The position numbers and the translations under genes are program-made. Source: Dipteronia dyeriana (Eukaryota; Streptophyta; Magnoliopsida; Sapindales; Sapindaceae). From it: a stretch of 64,000 bases of DNA. The stretch spans positions 42,781,098 through 42,845,097 of the forward strand of contig CM065297.1 of the NCBI GenBank assembly GCA_032871835.1. The letters run 5' to 3'. The notes under the pieces were generated by a model, which was not told the DNA's origin, searched no databases, and saw only the letters and a list, made by a program, of their open reading frames with translations. Positions 11,283 through 22,404 of the stretch are shown here, in pieces; position 1 is the stretch's first letter; each line of letters starts with the position of its first letter.

Positions 11283-12130
11283 ATGAATGAGCTTTCAGGA
11301 GATACAATTTCATAAGAGGTTTCACAACCTAGCCCAATTGTAAGTTCCGCAACAACACAAGATCAAAAACCTACCATTCCTCATCGTAGTGGGTGGGTTA
11401 GTAGACAACCCGAGAGATACAATGGTCTAGGAGAATTAGTAGAGAATCTCCCAGAAGACGATGATCCCTACACGTATAAGGAAGTCATTGAAGATGTTAA
11501 TTGTCACCATTGGCAAAAGGCAATGCAATCCAAAATCGAATCATTGTTCAAACATAAAGTCTGGTATCTTGTGGACTTGCCTAAAGGAATAAAACCCATT
11601 GGGTGTCAGTCGGTATACAAAAAAAAGAGAGGAATGGATGGAAATATGGAAACCTTTAAATCTAGATTGGTAGCTAAAGGTTACACAAATAAATATGGTA
11701 TCGATATTGAGGAAACCTTCTCTCCTGTTGTCATTGATAAATCCACTAGGATACTCTTATCCATTACGGAATCTCTACACCTAGAGACTTGGAAAATGGA
11801 CATCAAGACAGCTTTCCTTAATGAAAGTCTTGACAAAAGTATCTATTTAATGCAAACCGAAGGATTCATTGAAAAGGGCCAAGAGGAAAAGGTATGCAAG
11901 TTGCATTGATCCATATACGTATTGAACCAAGCATCCAGATCATGAAACATAAGGATCGATCAAGCTGTGAATTTTTTTTGATTTATTCAAGGTTATACAA
12001 AAGGAATAAAGGTGACAAGTTAGTTTTCCTAGTTCATTACGTTGATGATATACTACTCATCGAAAATGATGTAGGAGTATTGATATCAGTAAAAACTTTG
12101 TTGGAAAAACAATTTGATATAAAAGACTGA
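11283..12130 (+). pseudogene. A3 reverse transcriptase (partial)
   Basis: It begins in the integrase tail (LNELSGDT, then SRQPERYNGLGELVENLPED) and enters the reverse transcriptase at MQSKIESLFKHKVWYLVDLP, RLVAKGYTNKYGIDIEETFS and ETWKMDIKTAFLNESLD. A 128-codon stretch (11523-11909) is open. Then comes a frameshift, and 11894-12130 carries the catalytic YVDD at 12038-12049 (LVHYVDDILLIENDVG). A3 is the only family A copy here with an exact YVDD. It is still interrupted and lacks its N-terminal context. Confidence 0.85.
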
Positions 12131-13016
12131 GGATAAGCAAGTTATATTCTTGGTATCCAAGTCATAAGGGATAGAAAAAATAGAACGATTGCATTATCCC
12201 AAGCTTCATACATAGATAAAATGTTGTCTAGGTTTTCCATGCATGATTCCAAGAAAGGTATGTTACCTTTAAGGCATGGAATCAAACTTTATAAGGAACA
12301 AGTTCCTAAGAATGTGCATGAAAAGCAATTCATGAGTAGGATTCCATATGCCTCGATAGTTGGAAGTCTCACGTTTGCAATGCTTTTCACTAGACCATAT
12401 ATTTGTTTTGTTGTTGGCAAAGTTAGCAGGTTTCAATCGAAACCTGGTCCTGATCACTGGACAACAATCAAGCATATTTTCGAATATATTAGGAGAATGA
12501 GAGATTATATGCTTGTATACTCTGGAGGGTATCTAATTCTCGTTGGATATACAGATTCTGATTTTTAATCAGATTTTGACTCTAGAAGATCAATATCAGG
12601 ATCTGTGTTAACAATTAGAGGAGGGGCAGTCATATGGAGGAGTATCAAGCAATCTTGTATTGATGATTCCACCATGGAAGTTGAGTATGTTACCGCATGT
12701 GCGGCTCTCTGGCTTCGCTGATTCTTGATTGACTTGGAAGTGGTTCCTGACGTGAATAAGTAGATCACTATATGCTGTGACAATAGTGGAGCAGTGACTA
12801 ATTCAAGAGAACCAAGAAGTCATAAGAGAGGGAAACACATTGAAAGAAAGTATCACATTCAGAGGGAAATCATGCATAGGGGTGACACGACGATTACCAA
12901 TATCGCGTCAATAGATAATCTTGCGGATCTCTTTACAAAGGCTCTTCCACAAACGAGTTTTGATAGGGCATCTAGTGAACTTGGGGATGAAAGATATGAC
13001 ACATTTGCTATAGAGA
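12131..13016 (+). pseudogene. A3 connection domain and RNase H (broken)
   Basis: Landmarks in order: SYILGIQVIRDRKNRTIALS, HDSKKGMLPLRHGIKLYKE, YASIVGSLTFAML, GYTDSDF (RNase H start), SRRSISGSVLTIRGGAVIW, STMEVEYVTACAALWLR (about a dozen bases lost inside the usual CEAAKEAVWL), CCDNSGAVTNSREPRSHKRG and LADLFTKALPQTSF. Stops follow GYTDSDF and lie near 12720. It is followed at once by the polypurine tract and 3' LTR. Dead copy. Confidence 0.85.
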
Positions 13017-13027
13017 AAGTGGGAGAT
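13017..13027 (+). other. polypurine tract of A3
   Basis: AAGTGGGAGAT directly precedes the LTR start TGTTGGGATTATG. The same string precedes the 3' LTR of A6. Confidence 0.85.
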
Positions 13028-15268
13028 TGTTGGGATTATGCTCGATAGCAAGAGTATATTAATATATTTGACCATTTTATCATATTAATAAAGTGATTTC
13101 TAGTTTAACAAATCTTATTGCATTTATAGTTTAATTATTACAATTGTCAAAAGTAAATAATCATAAGGTCAAAAGACTATGAGAAAAGAAGAATTGTTCA
13201 TACATCTAGATATGTATGAGGTAGACACAATTATTTAGTTAGTCTTAAATAATATTCACAACTTAAGAAAAAGGTTTTGGCACCTTTATCTTGCTAAAGT
13301 TGTAGATTCTTTTGCTAGCATTTCGGTGGGATCAAACGTGTTATTATGAGTCTAAAATCATCAAAGTGTGGTGTCTTTGGGCACAAGAATCTAGTGCACT
13401 AGGTGCATTGAATAGGATCATAGTGAATTAATTTATCCATAACCGTCATTGGATAAAAGTTTTTCACTTTGACAATCGGAGAGTCTGTCTCAATCCTGAG
13501 ATAAATGATGGACTTATGGTTGTAAATGTTATAATTTGAGCTATCAATGAGTATGATTATACAACATAGTCTATCCTTGATAGTTTTGTGGTATTCATTT
13601 GTTAACCGGTAGAGGACTTCATTTATAGATATGGACATCGTGGCTCCATTTGTTAAATGTGAGTAGAATACCATCATATGGATATTTTAAGGTATTGGAT
13701 ATTAAATCTTAACGTTAAGTTTTCAATAGTGTGTATTGAAACATGACTTCTAGACAGGTCAAAATATCCAAGTTCAAAATGTGGTCATATAAGTAAATAT
13801 GGTAACTTGGAGAGCTATAGACGGTCTACGAGCTCTTGGCGATTACTGGTATTCTTCACGAGGATACACTTTCTCCATTAAGGTTGTCTAGGGTATGAAT
13901 GAGAAATATTAACTTATTCTATCTTTATTAAGAGTTCAATTTTAGTTATTTAGTGGAATGAACTAAAATTAATAGATCATACTTGAGTGAATCATTTTTT
14001 GATTGTGATTAGGTTATGTCTATTGAAGCTTAGATTTAGATAGTCTGCCAAGGACCCCAATCCACACGAACTTGTATGGATCACTTGATATATTCTACCA
14101 GACAATTTTTCGGGTCCATCTAGAATTGTATTGAGGCATGTAAGAATAAGTCTAGTTCACATGTGTACTTTTTATTAAGGTTCAATGGATTTAATAAAAT
14201 AAAAAAAATAATATATTGGCTCATGTATATGTGCTCAGCAGCAAGGCTATATAAAATATCTTAATATATTGTTTTATTATTATTATTTATTCAATGGAAA
14301 TTAATTTATTTTTTTAATTAAAAATTAAAATCTTTTTTTTTTAGTAGGAGAAGGTCTCCTAATATTTTACTATTGTTGGTTGTATAATTAATATTAAAGA
14401 TTATATTTGATAAGTAGATAAATAAAAAGAATTATTTATCTAGTCAAATTAAGAAATATTAAATATGGTCACAAATACAATATTTGGTTGGATTATGAGT
14501 CTTGGTGTAGTAAAGATTTTTTTTTTAAAAAGGATTCTTGGTCACTAAGTAAATTCACCTAAGGATAGAATTCTTACCCACCAAGTAAATCCTTCTTAGG
14601 AAAGGTTTAAGTCTCCTAAACTAAATTTATGTAAAATTAGGCCAACCCTAAATAGATTAGGGTAAGGAACTCGGTCAATATATATAGGTCTTATATATTT
14701 TGGCCAGCCCTAATGTTTTTCTATGAGTGAATTTCGGCCAAGCAAAAGAGAATTTTGAGGGAGAAAATTTTAGTTTTTGCTCTAGACAAAATTCGATCAA
14801 CTCATAGATATAGGGTGTAGAATTCGACCAAGGAGAAGAGAAAAAGGGAACGTTTTTGTTTTTAATAGTACACTAGTACCTTTTACATCAAAAGGGTTTT
14901 GTGTACAAAATCAAATCAGGTTCAATCAAGTAAATTGATATTCACAAGTGACCGGACGTTCTTGGATTTTCTCTTAGAGGATTATTGTGACTAACAAAGA
15001 GAAAGATGTTGTTTGTTTCCATCCTCATATATACAATTCAAAGAAAGCGAGCCCACACTCTTAGGTGATTCACGTTCGTGATTGGATTGGAAGATCTTAC
15101 AGATTAAATTCGGTGCTAGTTCAATCGTCACGAGAAAAAGGTACGATACCTTTTATATACATCAATTAATCTAGGGTTAAGGTTTTTGTTATTAAAAAGG
15201 GAAACAAAATTATACCAAACCCTAATTTTTTTTTAATTTCACGCTGCCGTTGTGTGATTTTCCTTACA
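13028..15268 (+). repeat. complete 3' LTR of A3
   Basis: 2241 bp, from TGTTGGGATTATGCTCG to GATTTTCCTTACA. It carries a perfect small hairpin TAGGAGA-AGG-TCTCCTA (near 14345-14361) and a TATA-like stretch (TCAATATATATAGG near 14673). It is similar along its length to the LTRs at 2963-5266 (minus) and 45424-47626. The ORF-like stretches inside it are not genes. Confidence 0.9.
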
Positions 15269-16333
15269 TATTCAGTGAGAGATATTGCTATGCAATTAGA
15301 TTAAACCGTTTTCCAATGTACCTTTGCAAACAAATTTGTTACTCCTTCTAATAGTAAAAACATTAATAAAAGTAACCAAATATCCAATTTTTTTTAATCA
15401 ACAAATTGAAATTAAATTCCTCTTAAATTGAGACACATAATAGACATCTGTTAAATCTAAATGCCTACAAGAATCTTAATTTATTCTAATATCTTCAACT
15501 GCACTGGCAAACACCAATGCTTCGCTGTCAAAACGCAAGTTGAATTCATTCTCATATGGTTTGGGCAATTTCTTTTCCAATGTACCTTTTCACCGCAAAG
15601 GAAACATTTCCCTTTGATCTTGGTTAATTTCTTCATCTCCATGTTGCTAGGCCCAAGTTTCTTTTTCTTCTATAGTTTCTTGAACTTCTTACGGGTCTTA
15701 ACAGTAGCAACTTTACCAACCATATGAATCTTTTGACCGTTGCCTTTCACAAGAATCTTTTCAAAGCTTTGAACATATTGCATCAGACCCTGTAAAGTTT
15801 ATTCCTTATTGTACAAGGTGTACTCCAACTTTAATTGATCAAAGGAATCCAATAGTGAGTTGACAATCCTGTCGATTTTCATCTCACCATCTATCTCAGC
15901 ACTTTTGATTTCAGCAATGTTGAGATGTGCTATGAATTTCATCATATGATATTTCACAGCCTGTACAGGTTTCATCCTAATATTCATGAAATCAGTCACT
16001 GCTTCTCTCTTAGTCATCCTGGACTTCATAGCAAACACCTACCTAAGAGACATCATCATATCAGTAACAATCTCTATCCTTCTTGTTGTTATTGCAACAC
16101 GTCGGAGATAGTAACCTTAATGTAACAATTGGCCATCTCATCTGAGGCCTTCCACTACTGATACTCTTATTTTTTCTCCTTAGTAGACTCGTTAGTAGGA
16201 GATGGTGGTTTAGGGGTACAAATAACAAACTTATGTTTTTCAGCTTGCAGCAACAACTCAATTTTCCTTTTCCATGTGACATAATTACAACCAGTTAAAG
16301 TATTATCTTTTAGGATGTTGGTTAAGGATGGGG
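15269..16333 (-). pseudogene. A4 gag and protease remnant (broken)
   Basis: Gag starts near 16333 (ATA in place of ATG) with a UBN2-type N-terminus (NYVTWKRKIELLLQAEKHKFV-like reading). A 79-codon piece (15799-16038) reads MFAMKSRMTKREAVTDFMN. The zinc knuckle at about 15564-15605 is intact: CFLCGEKVHWKRNC, a CX2CX4HX4C pattern. Within about a dozen bases the sequence jumps to NEFNLRF...ALVFASAVEDI, the distal part of protease, so the catalytic D-S/T-G segment is missing, and the two parts are in different frames. It ends in GLI-LHSNISH, where A3 interrupts it. Confidence 0.8.
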
Positions 16334-17375
16334 TTATTATTTCTGAATATTAACAATAACTAAATAAGTAAACAATCATGACAAAGCACTTTCGAATATT
16401 TGTCTTGAATTAAATAAAATAATTCAGTCATAAAATTCAGTTGTGCTCCAGCATCCATAAATGTTACGCCTCACTTGGGCATTTGCACCATCTACTAGTT
16501 AGACTAGGTCCCAACTAATTTTAACATAACAACCAACATTTTCAATTTTAGCCTTACGATTTTATTAACAAGAACTCTTGGGAGGATATCAATAAAATCA
16601 CATTGACTGTGTTACTAAGTTATCGACCTTCAATATATTCCCTCATGAAAATCTAACCTTTAAGTGTAGATATCGTTTGAGTCAATTGTCTAGTCTATCC
16701 TTGTAAGGAAATATCATGAAAAATTCCATTCATGGATACAACTTGGGGGGTTATCACACAAAACATAATGCTCAACTAAACTTGGAGGCCATAGGTATGC
16801 CTAAACACCTTCTCCCGCACAATTTTTTAAGGCGTTTGATTGAATTTCATAGAATGATTTACCAAATTATCTAGATGCCAATTAGATACCAAAATCATTC
16901 AATGCATGTTCATATCAAAAGAGATATACGAGTGGCACTCCTATTCTATATGACATATTATCTAACAATGACAAACAGTGCAATATTAACAACAAAATAA
17001 TTAGCCACAATTTTGGTTCGTTCTAGAAAAATAGGCAAATTACATTTGTTTGAAGTATCAAACCCTAATCCTAACTTGGCAAGTTCAAAAGTCTCATGAC
17101 CGGCCACTTGCAAGCTCGAAGTCTTGTGCGGCTGACCCAGGTTACTCTGTTGCTTCTTTTTCTGCTTCGAATTCTTCAATTCTTCGATTCTGCAAAAGTT
17201 GAATATATTACAACAGTTTTTTTTTTAATTATTACAACAATAAAAAATAACTTAGCAACTACCAAGAAGGAAATTATGGTGATGATAGACCACCCTTCTT
17301 ATTAAAATTTCAACACAAAAATACATTGAAATTCTATGATAAAAATTGAGCAACAACAAATCACATTATAAAAAC

Positions 17376-17409
<34 letters not shown>

Positions 17410-17655
17410 ATATATATTTATATATCCATACATTCCAATGTAAATATATACGCAAAAACCTAGAGTGTGTTCTCTTTCTAAAACATGTATATTTACTATA
17501 AAAAGAAACATATTTTTGTTTTGGAATTTTTTAACAATATAAGCAAACAAAAAAAGACTTCTCTCAAGGCTTCAACTAGTCTTGGCCGAATTTGTCATGG
17601 CGATATATATATAGATTCTTGTATATATACATCAATTAATCAAGGGTACAACCTG
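16334..17655 (-). other. A4 5' leader (no gene)
   Basis: Collinear with the A2 leader except for an extra ~90 bp at 17527-17610, which copies a piece of the family A LTR (compare 18143-18228: AACAATATAAGCAAACAAAA ... CTTGGC(T/C)GAATT(C/T)GTCA(C/T)GGCG). A TA-rich microsatellite lies at 17378-17425. ORFs in this stretch (for example 17302-17550, with alternating Tyr-Ile) are products of the microsatellite. Confidence 0.7.
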
Positions 17656-17667
17656 GCACTAATACCA
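17656..17667 (-). other. primer-binding site of A4
   Basis: The minus strand reads TGGTATTAGTGC, with two differences from the initiator-Met complement TGGTATCAGAGC. It lies two bases from the LTR end. Confidence 0.75.
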
Positions 17668-17669
17668 AT

Positions 17670-18697
17670 TGTAGGAAAAAGGCATGGTGGATGCGGAAAA
17701 TTCAATTGGTATATTTCAAAAAAATTCTTTTCAAAGAATGGACCTTAACCCTTGATTAAATAGCATAACATAAAACTATCGTACCTTTTTCTTCTAACAA
17801 TTGAAGTTGCACCGAATTGAGTCCGCAAGATCTTCCAATCCAAAAACAAACATGAATCACCTAGTTGTGTGGGCTCCCTTTCTTTGAATTGTATACCTGA
17901 GGATGGAAAACAAACAAAATGTTTTTCTTTTGTTAGTCACAATAATATTCTCAGAAAAAAACAAAGGACGTTTGGTCACATGTGAATTCTCAATTTATTG
18001 ATTAAAACTCGCGTTAACCCGATTCGATGTTGCCCACAAAACCTTTTGTTGTAAATGATACTAGTGCAATATCGAAAACAAAAACGTTCCCTCTTTTTTC
18101 TATGCTTGGCTGGTTCTACACATAATGAGTTGGATGAAGTATTTTTTTTAACAATATAAGCAAACAAAAAAAAAACTTCTCCCAAGGCTACAACAAACCT
18201 TGGCTGAATTCGTCACGGCGATATATATAGGCCATGGCCGAATCCTCTTTCTTGGAGGATTTACTTGCCAGCCAAGAATCCTCTCCCAATGAGGATCTGC
18301 TTTCACCAACACTCATATCAACTTTCAGAATTCTTTCCCACACCAAGACTCTAATTCCAACTCATTAGTGTATTTATCCAATAACTAATAATCGAATTTA
18401 AATTAAATTGTGACTTTATCAAAAACTTCCTAATTGACCAATTGTCAATTATAGTTTTGATAGACATCAAAGACTTCCGGATTTTACTAGATAAATAAGT
18501 TCCTTTAATTTTTCTACTAATCAAGTAAAGTTTTTGATTCTTATTATACTACCAACAATAGTATAACACTAGAGGGCATTTCACCTATAAGGAAAAAGAT
18601 TTTCAATTTTAATTAAATAATTAATTAATTAATTAATTAACTAACTAATTTCTATTAAATTAAATAATAAAAAACATAATATATTAGGCTATTATAG
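17670..18697 (-). repeat. truncated 5' LTR of A4
   Basis: The 3' ~1.0 kb of a family A LTR (TG at 17670-17671 on plus, complement of the LTR end). Homology stops near 18697, where gypsy R1 LTR sequence starts. It includes an (AATT)n-like run at about 18620-18660. Confidence 0.8.
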
Positions 18698-19816
18698 TAT
18701 CCCTTGCTGCCATCCATTTTTGGTAGGGGATCAAAGAGAAACTTTCCACATGTTTTTTCCTTGTAGAATGAACCTCCCGATATGAGGGCAAGGCCTACCT
18801 GCTGTGACTAACCTCGAGATACGAGATCCTACGTAACTTAGGTACCTCGATATCACTATCTGAGAAAAGAGCCGCATCGCTTCTCCTGAACGGCGAGATA
18901 TCAAATCGAGGTAGCGTCTTGGTACTTTCTACTTGGACCCAGGATATCTATTTAGTACCCGAGTACCTCGACGCCAATTTATGACCAGTCCAGGATATCT
19001 CTTATATGTTTTCTAGGCACCGGGGTACCTCTTGCCTGATATCTAGGCACCTATTTAAACTTGGTACTCGAGTATCTCGATACTACACCCAGAAGACTTC
19101 AACATCTGCAGAAAGCACCAGGTACCCGAATGAGCAGGATCGTGATACTTCTTATCCCATACCTTGGGCGCCAAGATGTTTAACTGGTACCCAAGTACCT
19201 CGATGCTATCTTGCCTCCTCTCCCATGTACGTATCATGCCTATCAAGTAAGAAGGAAGTTAGCTGGAAAGCTCCAGAATGATTGGTCAAGCGTCATACCA
19301 CTAGATTTGTACCTCGAGGTACCTCACCGTTGGTAGGCATAATCGTAATTCTTCTCCAATCTGCACATGACTTCTTTGCTATTAAAACGCCATAATATGA
19401 TCAGATAAACCAATGAATTTTCTGTTTATTCGAATTTAATCCTAAACGGAAACCTGATGTAATCAACATGAGTAATTGCCACAAAAATTGATTCGACTGT
19501 CAACAACAATCATTTCCGGTAACATGACCAATCAATTGGTCTAAATTATAGGGATTTGATTGATGATGAAGAGGGATTAAAATAGGATGTCATGATCCAA
19601 ACAAAAGAGATAAAAAAGGCAGAGCTTTTTCACCATTTTTCTCAGAGGATTTAGCCATTTATCAACACACACGAGTTCGCTCTCTCCAATCTTTGTAAAC
19701 AAGAGAGTTTGGCTGATTTCTTAAGATCATTGTATAAATTCTTCAATAAAAAGATTTTCTTAGCCTATATTTCTCCATATTTGTCTTATTTACGAGGCAT
19801 CTATATATCCATCTCT
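18698..19816 (+). repeat. gypsy R1 LTR
   Basis: It aligns by eye with the R2 LTR (19987-20572 plus 30793-31249). Shared blocks include AGGTAAGAAGGAA, GTACCTC(G)AGGTACCTCACC, TAATCAACA(T/A)GAGTAATT and GGTAACA(T/C)GA(C)CAATCA. It is crowded with GGTACC/GTACCTCGAT motifs. The left boundary against A4 and the right boundary before a decayed primer site (about 19817-19850) are approximate. Confidence 0.7.
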
Positions 19817-19986
19817 CCGTGACCGTTTTGTCACCTCGATGCGAAGAATTTGCCATTTTTGAAAGCCCTTTGAAATCACGTGTTTGTTTTTGTCGCAAAC
19901 AACATGAGACTTTGATCCTCCCAAGGACAGCCTGAAGCATCAGGGCACTAGTCCATAGCCTCCACCAGGAAGAGTCAAAAGAAAGG
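19817..19986 (+). pseudogene. R1 leader and first codons of gag
   Basis: The sequence from about 19903 matches the first ~80 bp of R2 gag at 31335 (R2: MGLQYSKGQLEASGHQSIAS). The frame is broken, and the copy is cut at 19986, where the R2 LTR begins. R2 therefore appears to have inserted near the start of R1 gag. Confidence 0.65.
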
Positions 19987-20572
19987 TGTTAATATTCATT
20001 ATTTGCCAGGGGTCAAAGTGACATTTTCCTCCCAACTTGTACTTGGTAAGACATGCTTTCTAATACCAAGTAAGGCTGGCATGTTACTATCAACCTTGAA
20101 GTACCAGACTCTGCACTACCTAAGGATCAAGACTAGATAGCAGTGAGGTAACACATACCTAGTATCTCAACACCAGTCCACGACCAGTCCAGGATATCTC
20201 ATACCTGCTACCAAGGTACCGTGATATCATCGACTTAATATCTAGCCACCAAGATATCCAGCTAGGTACCTCGATGCTACCTTACAACCGTTTACTAGGT
20301 ACAGGACATGCCAACTAGGTAAGAAGGAAACAAGCCGGAAAGCTTCAGAAGTATTCGTCAAGCACTACGCCATCAGACTGGTACACAGAGGTACCTCACC
20401 ATTTGATATGCAGAATCATAATTTCTTCTCCAATTTACAGAGTTGATTTCTTCACCGTTAAAGCTCCATATTGTGACCAAATAGATCAACGTATTTTCCA
20501 TTTATTAAAATTTGAACCAAAATGAAAAATGGACGTAATCAACAAGAGTAATTCCTATATAGTTTGATTCCT
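19987..20572 (+). repeat. R2 5' LTR, first part
   Basis: It starts TGTTAATATTCATTATTTGC inside R1 gag and stops at the target site of E. The last five bases, TTCCT, are repeated after E at 30788-30792. Joined with 30793-31249, the LTR would be about 1.04 kb. Confidence 0.7.
20568..20572. repeat. target-site duplication of E, left copy
   Basis: TTCCT, identical to 30788-30792. The 5-bp length is normal for copia integrase. Confidence 0.9.
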
Positions 20573-21039
20573 TGAAAATACAAACAAGGTTAAATGCTCA
20601 AGGCTAACCTAGAGGGGGGGTGAATAGGTTAGACATCTTTTTCGACTCCCTTAGAAATAGACAAAAGTTTGTCCCTCTAGATTGCTTGTATCACAACATA
20701 TATCAATTAAATACACTTAATCAATATATAAAAAAATAAAGTGTGATACAAACAAGTAATTGTAACACATACACAATCTATATTGTAGAAAGGAAGTCAA
20801 CTTACATAAAGAGTTCTATCCGTAGTATTCAAATAACAAATACAAATATAAGAGAGATAGGGATAGAGAAAAGTTGACATAAGATATAACGTGGTAAACC
20901 TCCGAAGAGGAAACATCCACGGGTTAGCAACCACCGGTAAACAAAATCCACTAGTAGATAAGACAAGTACAATCTTTCAAGTGAACCCTTCACCTAGAAA
21001 CTACCCTTCTATCCTACTCATGAAGATGTCACCCTCTTT

Positions 21040-21345
21040 CTCAACAATCCGAGGCCTCACACCTCTTGTCAAGACTTCCTCGCTCACCCTTCCGGATCCT
21101 CACAACCTTAGGCAAGACTTCTTACTCAACTATCTGAGTCCTTCTAACTCTAGTCAAGACTTCCTCGCTCACCCTTCGGTATCCTCACTACCAAAGGCAA
21201 GACTTCTTGATCAACTATCCGAGTCCTCCCGACTCAAGTCAAGACTTCTTTGCTTGACAATCTTAGGTCTCATACCTCTTGGCAAGACTTCCTTGCTCAA
21301 TAACATAGGTCTCACACCTATTGTCAAGACTTCCTTCTCACAAGG
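21040..21345. repeat. imperfect tandem repeats in E LTR
   Basis: Units of about 45-60 bp of the form (GT)CAAGACTTCCTCGCTCA, then ACTATCCGAGTCC or GGCAAGACTTCTT, about six times. A parallel array is at 28735-29012. The complementary form lies in the F LTRs (about 36290-36500 and 44330-44520: GGAAGTCTTGACTAGAG...GGAC). Confidence 0.8.
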
Positions 21346-22334
21346 CATCTAGGTGATCATGAATGCAAAATGCAAATAAGGAAGCAACATAGAATGTTAT
21401 GATCAACACATCCTATGAAAAATACTAGACATGAGCATGAATGCACAAATCAAATGTAGTCTAGTCAACCATGCATGTTTAATCCATCTAGATCATGTAA
21501 GATATGTTCAACATTAATTATAACCTAGATACATGCATAGATCTAAAACTTGAATCACAAGATATGTTCAATTAATCACATAATCAAGTATAAATCTCAT
21601 AAACCAAAAACATGCTAAAATCATATGACAAAGTCATTTAGATTAAAGCTAAAGTTCTAGAGCATATTCCTATTCATAGATTCAACAAAACACATGAATA
21701 GCTCAAAAGAACACACGCACATGTATCATAGTGAGATTTTGGCCAAAGAGAGCCTAATACATGTGGGGAACTATTTTTCACAAAATCAATCGATCAAAGA
21801 TCATCAAATAGTCCTAGAATCAAAGCTAGCACAATACAATCCCAAACATGTGAAAATATAGGCAAAATCAAAACCTAACTCAACATGTGAGGTTTCAATT
21901 GAAACTCAATTTAGCTTTAAATGAGTTCAAAACTATCACATGACACAAATATATGTTAAAGAAGAAAACTCAAGGCAATTGACCAAGTTTTAAAAGAAAA
22001 CTTTGAAAGAAAATCAATACCTTAGTTGATTTTGGTGCAGTCCCGTTTTTATGAGTTTATACTCCAAAAAAAGCAATAAAACTAACTCCAAACTTCAGAG
22101 AAAAGATGGAGGATGAATATACAAACACTCTCAACTTTGAATCACTCAAATCGGAGTTCAAATGAAGAAGTTATGGTGTTTGGAAGGTGAGAAAATATAG
22201 AGAGAAAATTCTGCACTCAAGTTTTAAATTTCTTCTTAGAATGAAATGTGAGAGGGAATGGAAATATAAAAGAGAGGGAAAGAATAGAAGCAAAAGGTCC
22301 AAAATGACCTTAAGTGCACCAAGCATGCTTCCTG

Positions 22335-22404
22335 CCCGAGATGGCGCATGGGCATCTCGGGGCAGCAAGCATTTTGTCCCGAGATGGCCACGCGCCATCT
22401 CGGG
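22335..22404. promoter_or_regulatory. double hairpin in E left LTR
   Basis: Two adjacent inverted repeats: CCCGAGATG (22335) with CATCTCGGG (22353), a 9-nt loop; then CCCGAGATGG (22378) with CCATCTCGGG (22395), a 7-nt loop. All four arms are mutually complementary. The motif recurs in the right LTR of E and in both LTRs of F, so it is conserved. A regulatory role in transcription or packaging is inference. Confidence 0.7.

Larger units (their letters stand above)
11283..15268 (+). mobile_element. A3: 5'-truncated family A element, opposite orientation
   Basis: A plus-strand copy kept from the integrase/reverse transcriptase boundary to the end of a complete 3' LTR. Its left end is fused head-on to the truncated A2 LTR. 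Its right LTR end (15268) is followed directly by minus-strand A4 sequence. It has no 5' LTR, leader, gag or integrase core. The arrangement is consistent with a later insertion that lost its 5' half in a deletion, or with an inversion breakpoint at 11281-11284. Confidence 0.8.
15269..18697 (-). mobile_element. A4: 5' half of a family A element
   Basis: On minus: truncated 5' LTR, primer site, leader, gag with an intact zinc knuckle, and the start of the GAG-pre-integrase segment, which is cut at 15269 by the end of A3's LTR. No integrase, reverse transcriptase or 3' LTR. It complements A1 and may be the other half of the same insertion. Confidence 0.75.

Noticed and set aside
17302..17550. 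82-codon minus ORF with repeated Tyr-Ile
   Set aside because: Produced by the TA microsatellite in the A4 leader.
20891..21352. 153-codon plus-strand ORF with PSS/Leu-rich repeats
   Set aside because: It lies in the E LTR and follows the CAAGACTTC tandem repeats. The other LTR copy does not keep the frame, and transcription of E is on the opposite strand.
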